A DNA stretch of 9,583 bases from Candidatus Aquidulcis sp. Its GTDB lineage: Bacteria > Chloroflexota > Anaerolineae > Anaerolineales > E44-bin32. The position numbers were made by a program, and so were the translations under genes. The notes beneath the pieces were generated by a model. That model was not told the origin of the DNA. It searched no databases and saw only the letters and a list, made by a program, of their open reading frames with translations. Positions 1 to 5,501 of the stretch are shown here, one piece after another. Position 1 is the first letter of the stretch. Each line of letters opens with the position of its first letter. Where the stretch lies: contig DYJB01000106.1 of the NCBI GenBank assembly GCA_020723365.1, positions 1 to 9,583 on the forward strand. Direction: 5' to 3'.

Positions 1-3
1 GGC

Positions 4-204
4 TCATCGAGTCCCTCCGGAGATGACGGCGATCAGCCGGATCCGGTCGCCCTCCAGGATTAGTTCGTCGTCGGTCATCAGCTCGCCGCCGCGCGTGGGC
101 AGGACGCTGTCCGGGTTGACGCCGATCTTCTCCAGCGCGTGGCGAAGCGTCGAGCCGGAGGGGACCTCGAAGGTCTTGTCGCGCAAGGTGATTTCGGCCG
201 GCAT
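4..204 (-). CDS. ThiS/MoaD-like ubiquitin-fold sulfur carrier protein
   Basis: A 66-residue beta-grasp protein of the ThiS/MoaD kind. These carriers receive sulfur as a C-terminal thiocarboxylate on Gly-Gly and donate it in thiamine, molybdopterin, cysteine or tRNA thiolation pathways. Visible family marks are the short length, the segment SGSTLRHALEKIGVN (16-30), the GELMTDDELILEGDRIRLI stretch (40-58) and the tail VISGGTR. The tail is odd: Thr-Arg follows the diglycine, so the carrier would need trimming before activation. I start at the third in-frame ATG (204) because GAGG at 214-211 is six bases upstream and a promoter at 250-221 would begin transcription near 214; the first ATG (222) overlaps the -10. 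The partner E1-like enzyme or protease, if adjacent, is outside the window. Family assignment is fairly sure; the pathway cannot be told. Confidence 0.85.
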   Translation of the reverse strand: MPAEITLRDKTFEVPSGSTLRHALEKIGVNPDSVLPTRGGELMTDDELILEGDRIRLIAVISGGTR

Positions 205-220
205 GGTCAACCTCATAGTC

Positions 221-250
221 ATTCTACCGGCCCGCAGGACGGCGCGTCAA
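221..250 (-). promoter_or_regulatory. Sigma70-type promoter of the ThiS-like gene
   Basis: On the minus strand, TTGACG (250-245) and TAGAAT (226-221) are separated by 18 bases, each matching consensus at five of six positions. Transcription would start near 214, giving a leader of about ten bases that contains the GAGG used by the ATG at 204. This supports the shorter start and an independent transcription unit. Confidence 0.55.
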
Positions 251-573
251 ACCCCCGACCCCGGGGCGGCGCCGGGCAGGACGAGGGCGGTGGACCTTGG
301 GGCGGGCGACCGCGTCGGTGCGGTAAGGTGTGGCAGCCGGCGCGCCGATGGTCGCCTCGGGCGGGGGAGGGCCGGCGCCGGTACCCCCAGTGGGCTCATT
401 CCGGATTCCTGGCGATGGTGGGCGGATCTGGACTCGATGCAATCCATTGCAGCGAGTGTCCCGCCGGCCTTGGCGGAATGCGCATAGCCAAGTCCGCAAC
501 CCGTCCCAGCCGCATCCCGGCGGGGAATGGAGCTTTTCGGCGAAGCGCCGTCCACGTAATGACTGCCGGTCGT
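223..573. other. Intergenic stretch without a convincing gene
   Basis: Open frames here are GC-driven, rich in Arg/Pro/Ala, lack good ribosome binding sites and do not resemble known proteins. I see no tRNA. Apart from the promoter at its left edge, the stretch holds a perfect dyad TGCAATCCATTGCA (438-451, 6+2+6), a CCGCC/GGCGG hairpin (461-476), and a CGGCG-AAG-CGCCG hairpin (539-551) just past the DUF1385 stop. That last hairpin has no U-tract in either direction, so it is at best a weak terminator. Confidence 0.5.
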
Positions 574-1467
574 TCAGGCGGCGGGGCCCGGCGCGGTCTG
601 GTCTTCACGCGCCTTCATCGCCTGGAAGGCAGCCAGCGCCACCTCGATCATGCTGGCGTCGGGCTCGCGTGTGGTCAGGCCCTGCAGTGCCAGATTAGGA
701 GCGATGATGGGCTTCATCCATGCCCGGGCACTGAAGCGCGCCGTCAGGCGGATGTACTCATAGGCCAGTGCGGCCAGCAGAGGGACGGCGACGACGCGGC
801 TCGCCAGGCGCAGGCCGAGCGACATCTCCGGTAGCAGGCTGAACAGGATCACGGAAAAGACAACCACGGTCAGTAGGAAGGAAGTGCCGCAGCGGGTGTG
901 CTGACGCGGGAAGGCGGCGATACCCTCGATCGTCAATGGGGCGCCGGCCTCGAAGGCGTTGATCGTCTTGTGCTCAGCTCCGTGGTACGCGAACACGCGG
1001 CGGATCTCCGGCATGCGCCCGATTGCCCACAGGTAGGCCAGCAGGATGGCCAGACGCGCAGCGCCCTCCAGGGCGTGGGCCCAGCCCGTGGCCCATCCCA
1101 GCCACCGTTCGACAGCCACTCCGACGGCGGCCGGAGCGACAAAGAACAGCAGGATGGCGAAGGCGAAGGAGGCGACCATCGTGAGCGCCATGGCGGTGGG
1201 GCTGACCGGACGATCATCGCCGGACTGCACATTGGCCGAGAAGGTCAGGGCGCGCAGGCCGAGCGACAGCGAATCCCACAACACAAGCAGGCCGCGCAGG
1301 AAGGGCAGGCGCGCCAGGCGGCCACGATAGGCAGCCGGGAGCTCCTGGTGTTCGATGCGGATCTGCTGGTCAGGTGCGCGCACGGCCACGGCGCAGGCGC
1401 GCGAGCCGCGCATCATGACGCCTTCCAGGACGGCCTGGCCGCCGTAGCTCGGGAGCCGCTCGGCCAT
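574..1467 (-). CDS. DUF1385 family (YqhQ-like) integral membrane protein
   Basis: A 297-residue protein of the DUF1385 family, whose best-known member is Bacillus YqhQ; the biochemical role is not established and the family is sometimes described as a putative metal-dependent enzyme. The N-terminal signature YGGQAVLEGVMMRGS (8-22) is followed by a basic stretch, hydrophobic segments at about 92-118, 134-152, 196-213 and 222-238, the motif YHGAEHKTINAFEAG (161-175) and a second motif, RQHTRCGTSF (188-197). The His, Glu and Cys residues of these motifs are conserved in the family and could bind metal. Length is close to the usual roughly 300 residues. The start lies 3 bases past the stop of the upstream dipeptidase with no clear Shine-Dalgarno sequence, suggesting translational coupling as last gene of the operon. 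Confidence 0.93.
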   Translation of the reverse strand: MAERLPSYGGQAVLEGVMMRGSRACAVAVRAPDQQIRIEHQELPAAYRGRLARLPFLRGLLVLWDSLSLGLRALTFSANVQSGDDRPVSPTAMALTMVASFAFAILLFFVAPAAVGVAVERWLGWATGWAHALEGAARLAILLAYLWAIGRMPEIRRVFAYHGAEHKTINAFEAGAPLTIEGIAAFPRQHTRCGTSFLLTVVVFSVILFSLLPEMSLGLRLASRVVAVPLLAALAYEYIRLTARFSARAWMKPIIAPNLALQGLTTREPDASMIEVALAAFQAMKAREDQTAPGPAA

Positions 1468-1470
1468 GCC

Positions 1471-2847
1471 CTAGCGGCTCGCGGCCAGGTGCAGGTAGTG
1501 GATGAAGACCTCCACGCCGCGCCGGAAGTTGGGAAGATGGAACTTCTCATTGGGGGCATGCAGGTTGTCATCCGGCAGCCCGAAACCCAGCAGCAGGCTG
1601 TCGACGCCCAGAATCTCCTGCATCAGCCCGACGACAGGGATGCTGCCGCCCTGGCGGGCGAAGATCGGCTTCTTGCCCCACACCAGCTCGAAGGCGCGCA
1701 TCGCCGTGCGCGTGGCGGCGGAGTCGCGCTCGGCGATCGCCGGGCGGCTGCTGGCGTGCTCCAAGAGCTCCCAGGTAACGGTGGGCGGCATGGCGGCTTC
1801 CAGGTAGCGGCCAAGGGAACGCAGGATCTCGGCCGGATCCTGATCAGGCACAAGTCGCATAGAGAACTTGGCCATGGCAAGCGAGGGGAGCACGGTTTTG
1901 GAGCCCTCTCCGGTGAAGCCCGAGAGCAGCCCGTTGACGTCCAGCGTCGGGCGGGCCGAGGCGCGTTCGGCGGGCGTGTAGCCGAGCTCCCCACCGCCCA
2001 GCGCCGGCGCGCCGGTGTGCTCCAGCCACCAGCTATCCGCGCGCAGCGGGTGCCGGCGGTTCTCCCGATGTTCGTCGGGCGGGATCGGGCGCACGCGGTC
2101 ATAGAACCCGGGAAGCGTCACCCGGCCGCGAGCATCGTGCATGCCGGCAATGACTCGGCACAGCACATTGGCCGGGTTCTCCACCGCGCCCCCAAACTCG
2201 CCGGAATGCAGGTCGCCGGCCGGGCCGTGCACCCGTACTTCGAAGTAGGACAGGCCGCGCAGCGTATAGGTGATCGAAGGGAGGTCCGGCGCCTGGATCC
2301 CGCCGTCGCCGTTCAGGCAGTAGCTGCAGGCCAGCAGGTCCCGATGCTCGGACAGGAAGGCGCGTAGATTGGGGGATCCGACCTCTTCCTCGCCCTCGAC
2401 GATAACCTTCAGGTTCACCGGCAGGCTGCCGGTGCGGGTGATGGCCTCCAGCGCCTTGAGGAAGGCCAGCAGCTGGCCCTTCATGTCGGATGCGCCGCGC
2501 GCGTGCAGATCGTCGCCAATGATCGTCGGCTCGAAGGGGGGCGTCTTCCAGAGCGCCAGTGGGTCGGGCGGCTGCACATCGTAGTGCCCGTAGTAGAGCA
2601 GCGTGGGCTGGTCCCTGCCGGCCTTCAGGTACTCACCGTACACCACCGGGTGCTTGGCGGTGGGGAGGATGCTGACGCGCTCGAAGCCCAGGCGGCGCAG
2701 GTGGTCGGCCAGCCACTCGGCGGCGCGCTGCATATCGGGTCCGTTCTCCGGCAGCGTGGAGATCGACGGGATGCGAACCAGCGCCTTCAGGTCTTCCAGG
2801 AAAGCAGGCGCGTTCTGGCGAGCGTAGGCAAGGGCAGTGTCGGTCAT
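1471..2847 (-). CDS. M20 family metallodipeptidase (CNDP/PepV-like)
   Basis: A 458-residue cytosolic zinc/manganese dipeptidase of peptidase family M20, full length for the CNDP-type branch. All expected active-site positions are visible: metal ligand H88 in YYGHYDVQPPD, bridging D121 in ARGASDMKGQ, catalytic base E154 and ligand E155 in EGEEEVGS (151-158), ligand D181 in NGDGG, and H430 in LHAPNEKF. The lid-domain substrate residue H214 lies in DLHSGEFGG. No signal peptide is seen. The start is supported by GAGG five bases upstream of ATG. It is second in a probable three-gene operon, 27 bases after the esterase and 3 bases before the DUF1385 gene. The likely role is hydrolysis of di- or short peptides during nutrient use; exact specificity cannot be read from sequence. 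Confidence 0.95.
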   Translation of the reverse strand: MTDTALAYARQNAPAFLEDLKALVRIPSISTLPENGPDMQRAAEWLADHLRRLGFERVSILPTAKHPVVYGEYLKAGRDQPTLLYYGHYDVQPPDPLALWKTPPFEPTIIGDDLHARGASDMKGQLLAFLKALEAITRTGSLPVNLKVIVEGEEEVGSPNLRAFLSEHRDLLACSYCLNGDGGIQAPDLPSITYTLRGLSYFEVRVHGPAGDLHSGEFGGAVENPANVLCRVIAGMHDARGRVTLPGFYDRVRPIPPDEHRENRRHPLRADSWWLEHTGAPALGGGELGYTPAERASARPTLDVNGLLSGFTGEGSKTVLPSLAMAKFSMRLVPDQDPAEILRSLGRYLEAAMPPTVTWELLEHASSRPAIAERDSAATRTAMRAFELVWGKKPIFARQGGSIPVVGLMQEILGVDSLLLGFGLPDDNLHAPNEKFHLPNFRRGVEVFIHYLHLAASR

Positions 2848-2874
2848 CAGAGCCTCGTGCGAAGTGTCGGGCGA

Positions 2875-3876
2875 TCAGGCCGGCATGGCGGCGCTGAGCG
2901 CGGGAAGGGATACGTCGAATCGGTGGCGCGTGTCGGCATGCCCACCGTCGAACTCTTCGTAGTGGTGGGGGATCCCGAGCCTCGTCAGCAGGCGCGAGAA
3001 CCGCCGGCAGCCGAGATGGATCAGGTACTCATCGTGGCTGCCGCAGTCGAAGTACAGCAGGCGCAGCGATCGCAGGGCCTCGGACCTCTCGACGGCGCGC
3101 TCGATTGGGTCGTGAGCCAGCCAGCGGCGCCAGACGGCGCGCCGAAGCTCGCCGGTGTAGGTATCGACGGGCCAGTCGAAGCCCAGCGGGGTGCGGCGGT
3201 TAGGCGAATAGGCCGCCGCCATGGCCGCCGCGCTCATCAGGTCGCGGAAACGCTGGTCCTTGGGGCGGTAGCCGAAGGGGTCGGCCAGCACGGCGGCGGC
3301 GTCGATACGCGCCAGCAGGTCGGGCAGCCCGCGCAGATCCTGCCCGTAGACATGCTCGAAGCCCTTGTCCCCGCTGTGATCGGCCACGAGCCCGAATACA
3401 TGCGGGTGGTCCATGGCTGCCCGCAGGGCCCCGAATCCGCCAGACGACTTGCCGGCGATGGCGCGGAAGTCGCGCTGGGGGCGGGTGCGGAAACGGGCGT
3501 CCACCCAGCTCACGACCTCCAGCAGATACTGCTGGTAGCGGCCGGTGGCGGCGGAATCGATGTACTGCGAGCCGCCGTAGCGCGTGAAGCCGTCCGGCAT
3601 GACCACGATCATTGGGCGGCAATGCCCGGCGGCGATCAACCGATCCATTCGCTGCTGCAGATCTTCGTCCCAGGGAAAGTGGTGCAGGAACGAGCGGCCG
3701 GTGCCGGTGTAGCCGGCGAGTAGGTGGACGGCAGGGTAGCGGCCGCTGGTCTCGTCGTAGTCCGCCGGCAGGTAGACGTACACGCGGCGCAGCGTCGGGT
3801 CCGAGAGCGGGTTGCCTCGGAGCGCCTGGCTGTCGAACTCCTCGATCACAATCCTGGACGGGCTCATGTCGGTCAT
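2875..3876 (-). CDS. Putative esterase of the EstD/S-formylglutathione hydrolase fold
   Basis: A 333-residue alpha/beta hydrolase of the putative-esterase family (PF00756-like, with antigen 85 and enterochelin esterases). In this numbering the nucleophile elbow GKSSGGFGA puts Ser at about 144. The acid is probably D277 or D282 in YFDCGSHDEY, and the His is H313 in DGGHAD. The N-terminal half has the typical RRVYVYLPADYD and YPAVHLLAGYTG segments; MIVVMPDG precedes the elbow. There is no secretion signal, so it is probably cytoplasmic. The open frame extends to an ATG at 3909, but a perfect TATAAT lies at 3894-3889, so that codon is upstream of the transcript; ATG 3876 or 3867 is likelier. Shine-Dalgarno support is poor, so this could be nearly leaderless. 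It is first gene of the operon; the substrate is unknown. Confidence 0.88.
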   Translation of the reverse strand: MTDMSPSRIVIEEFDSQALRGNPLSDPTLRRVYVYLPADYDETSGRYPAVHLLAGYTGTGRSFLHHFPWDEDLQQRMDRLIAAGHCRPMIVVMPDGFTRYGGSQYIDSAATGRYQQYLLEVVSWVDARFRTRPQRDFRAIAGKSSGGFGALRAAMDHPHVFGLVADHSGDKGFEHVYGQDLRGLPDLLARIDAAAVLADPFGYRPKDQRFRDLMSAAAMAAAYSPNRRTPLGFDWPVDTYTGELRRAVWRRWLAHDPIERAVERSEALRSLRLLYFDCGSHDEYLIHLGCRRFSRLLTRLGIPHHYEEFDGGHADTRHRFDVSLPALSAAMPA

Positions 3877-3888
3877 CTCGAGAAATGG

Positions 3889-3917
3889 ATTATAGCCGTC
3901 TGAAATCATCCGGCCAA
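3889..3917 (-). promoter_or_regulatory. Promoter of the esterase-dipeptidase-DUF1385 operon
   Basis: On the minus strand TTGGCC (3917-3912), a 17-base spacer and a perfect TATAAT (3894-3889) form a good sigma70-type promoter. The start point would be near 3882, leaving a leader of about 6 bases to ATG 3876 or 15 bases to ATG 3867. Confidence 0.65.
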
Positions 3918-3925
3918 GGCCGGAT
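3908..3925. promoter_or_regulatory. Palindromic operator candidate over the -35
   Basis: ATCCGGCC-AA-GGCCGGAT is a perfect 8+2+8 palindrome. It covers the -35 hexamer of the leftward operon promoter, and it lies between divergent genes. A dimeric repressor bound here would block the promoter. The neighbouring bases continue an imperfect symmetry (GAAATC and GATGATTTC on the two flanks). No regulator can be assigned. Confidence 0.5.
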
Positions 3926-4046
3926 TTCCGACGGCCTCCTTGAGACGCCGGTCATTCCGTGGTAGTCTATTTGGACTATTTCTCACAGGATTATCAAGAG
4001 GGGTTGCCCCGGCTTCGGGGCAGGAAGGCCCTCGACCATCGACCGC

Positions 4047-4889
4047 ATGCTCCCGATACCGGACCTGCCCGACCTGCGGGTCGTTGCCCTCGAGTCACTT
4101 GTCCTGCACGAGCAGATGGACGAGCGCCGCGCGCCGCCCCTGGTGGACGCCCTGCAGGCCGACGGAGTCCTGCGCAACCCGCCGATTGTGCATCCGATCT
4201 CCGATCGCGCCGAGCGCTATGTCGTTCTCGACGGCGCCAATCGCTCGACGGCCTTCCGCATCCTGGGGGTACCTCACATCCTGGTCCAGGTCGTTCACGC
4301 CGGCAACACGAGCGTCCAACTCGAAACCTGGAATCATGTGCTTTCGTGCCTCTCGGCCGAGGAACTGGTGCAGGCGCTCGAGCGCTACCCGGACCTGGCC
4401 TTCATTGCCTCCGACCTCGAGCGCGCCGAATACAACATCGCAACTGGCGCCTCGCTGGCCTACCTGTCGCTCCCGGACGGCCGTGCGCTGGAGGTCGTGG
4501 GCGAGACGCGACCCCTCGGCTGGCGGGTGCAGAATCTGAATGCGCTGGTGGACTCCTACCAGGGGCTGTGCCGCCTGTCGCGCACCACGGCCCGCAAAGC
4601 CGTAGGGCTGGAGGCCGTCTTCCCGGACCTCTCCGGACTGATCGTCTTCCCTCGCTTCGAACAGGAAGAAGTCCTCAAGGCCGCATCCGCTGGCTGGCTG
4701 CTTCCGGCCGGGCTTACGCGGTTCGTCATCTCCCCTCGGGCGCTGCGCGTCAACTACCCCCTGGAAAAGCTGACCTCCGCGCAGCCGCTGGAAGCGAAGC
4801 GGGCCGAACTCGAGGCCTGGCTGCAGGCCCGGGCGGAGAGCCGCCGGGTTCGCTTCTACGCCGAATCGACGTTCCTGTTCGATGAGTAG
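4047..4889 (+). CDS. ParB/sulfiredoxin-fold protein resembling SbnI/SerK free-serine kinases
   Basis: A 280-residue protein with an N-terminal ParB/Srx-like domain (about 10-85) and a C-terminal region of about 190 residues; no helix-turn-helix or DNA-partition context is visible. The core RYVVLDGANRSTAFRILGV (57-75) and LVLHEQMDERRAPPLVDAL (18-36) resemble SbnI of Staphylococcus and archaeal SerK, which phosphorylate free L-serine to O-phosphoserine. E22 next to H21 and D62-G63-x-N65-R66 are the candidate catalytic and nucleotide-binding residues, by analogy. The ATG at 4047 is the only standard start after the in-frame stop at 3963. It lacks a nearby Shine-Dalgarno sequence (AGGAAGG is 18 bases away), so initiation is unusual. 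The 136-residue orphan follows 53 bases later. The fold is fairly sure; kinase activity is an inference, and a regulatory role is possible. Confidence 0.82.
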   Translation: MLPIPDLPDLRVVALESLVLHEQMDERRAPPLVDALQADGVLRNPPIVHPISDRAERYVVLDGANRSTAFRILGVPHILVQVVHAGNTSVQLETWNHVLSCLSAEELVQALERYPDLAFIASDLERAEYNIATGASLAYLSLPDGRALEVVGETRPLGWRVQNLNALVDSYQGLCRLSRTTARKAVGLEAVFPDLSGLIVFPRFEQEEVLKAASAGWLLPAGLTRFVISPRALRVNYPLEKLTSAQPLEAKRAELEAWLQARAESRRVRFYAESTFLFDE

Positions 4890-4942
4890 CTTCGGGCAAC
4901 CTGCCGCCGGGGAGCACGGCGGCGGACGGATGGAGGGCGCTC

Positions 4943-5353
4943 ATGGATCTCGAGTCCACCGAAGGGCCGGCAGCGGCGCAGCCCCCAGGCGACGTGCGCT
5001 TTGTGGCCGTGACGGCCGAGCCGTATCCAGACCGCCGGCGTATCAAGCTGTCCTATGAGGTCTCCCCGTTCCTGCAGCGCCCCAGCGTCGAGATTCGCCT
5101 GCTGGCCCCGGACGGCGCCGAGCTGGGTTCGATCACGGTCGTCGACGTGGTTGGGGCGCGCTTCAGTCTGACGGCGCACCTGCGCGGCAAGGAGTCCCTC
5201 GAGCTGCGGCAAGGGGCGCACCTGCGCGGCGACGTGCCCGGAGCGACCCCGGTGCGAGTCGTCTCCATCCTGGGCTACGATGACCTTCCGGAGGTCGACC
5301 GGCGCGAGCTGATGGTCCTCCTGCCCGAGGCCGATCCCGCAGCTCCGGCCTGA
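4943..5353 (+). CDS. Hypothetical 136-residue soluble protein
   Basis: I do not recognise this protein. It has a disordered Pro/Ala/Glu N-terminus (1-16), then alternating hydrophobic strands between about 17 and 127 (VRFVAVTAEPYP, RRIKLSYEVSPF, SVEIRLLAPDG, GSITVVDVV, ARFSLTAHLRG, PVRVVSILGYDD, RELMVLLPEAD), which suggests an immunoglobulin-like beta-sandwich. No signal peptide, membrane segment or cysteine is present, so it is probably cytoplasmic. The start is well supported by GGAGG six bases before ATG. It sits 53 bases downstream of the SbnI/SerK-like gene on the same strand and may share its transcript; a promoter for the next gene begins just after its stop. Coding is supported by the ribosome binding site and composition, not by a family match. 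Confidence 0.75.
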   Translation: MDLESTEGPAAAQPPGDVRFVAVTAEPYPDRRRIKLSYEVSPFLQRPSVEIRLLAPDGAELGSITVVDVVGARFSLTAHLRGKESLELRQGAHLRGDVPGATPVRVVSILGYDDLPEVDRRELMVLLPEADPAAPA

Positions 5354-5361
5354 GCAGGCGC

Positions 5362-5390
5362 TCGGCCCGGCCACGGACAGCCCGTATAAT
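5362..5390 (+). promoter_or_regulatory. Promoter upstream of the STAND-BTAD regulator
   Basis: A perfect TATAAT lies at 5385-5390. The best -35 is TCGGCC (5362-5367, three of six matches) at 17-base spacing, so this promoter may need help. Transcription near 5397 would leave a leader of about 105 bases before the ATG at 5502. Confidence 0.5.
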
Positions 5391-5413
5391 GAGGTGCGAT
5401 GGATAGGTAGGGG

Positions 5414-5455
5414 GCGGCCGGCAGGGCAAGCGTGAGCCGAGGCAGTCGCGGCCGC
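5414..5455 (+). other. Inverted repeat in the 5' leader of the regulator gene
   Basis: GCGGCCG (5414-5420) and CGGCCGC (5449-5455) are exact reverse complements 28 bases apart, within the leader of the regulator mRNA. A small hairpin CGGT-TTG-ACCG (5457-5467) follows. This could be an RNA stem or a binding site; GC-rich chance pairing is also possible. Confidence 0.3.
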
Positions 5456-5501
5456 ACGGTTTGACCGCCTCCGCAGAAACGGGAAACCAGGCGCGCAGGC
5501 T

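Noticed and set aside
247..555. Overlapping minus-strand frames of 91 and 102 codons and long plus-strand frames over 139-834
   Set aside because: They are Arg/Pro/Ala-rich, lack ribosome binding sites, and the plus-strand ones run antisense through clear DUF1385 and ThiS-like coding; typical GC-rich shadows.
898..3723. Very long plus-strand open frames (489 and 406 codons) antisense to DUF1385, the dipeptidase and the esterase
   Set aside because: High GC leaves antisense frames open. Their sequences are low in hydrophobic pattern and rich in Gln/Gly/Arg/His, while the minus strand encodes complete families with all catalytic residues.
3940..3968. Rightward promoter TTGAGA-17-TAGTCT for the SbnI/SerK-like gene
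   Set aside because: The -10 matches only three of six positions, and alternatives such as TTGGAC at 3971 have wrong spacing, so I do not call it.
3959..4885. 308-codon plus-strand frame overlapping the SbnI/SerK-like gene
   Set aside because: Arg/Gly/Pro-rich with no family resemblance, whereas the frame from 4047 gives a recognisable ParB/Srx-type protein.
4903..4923. GCCGCC/GGCGGC hairpin after the SbnI/SerK-like gene as terminator
   Set aside because: Six pairs with a 9-base loop and no T-tract; it is expected by chance in this composition.
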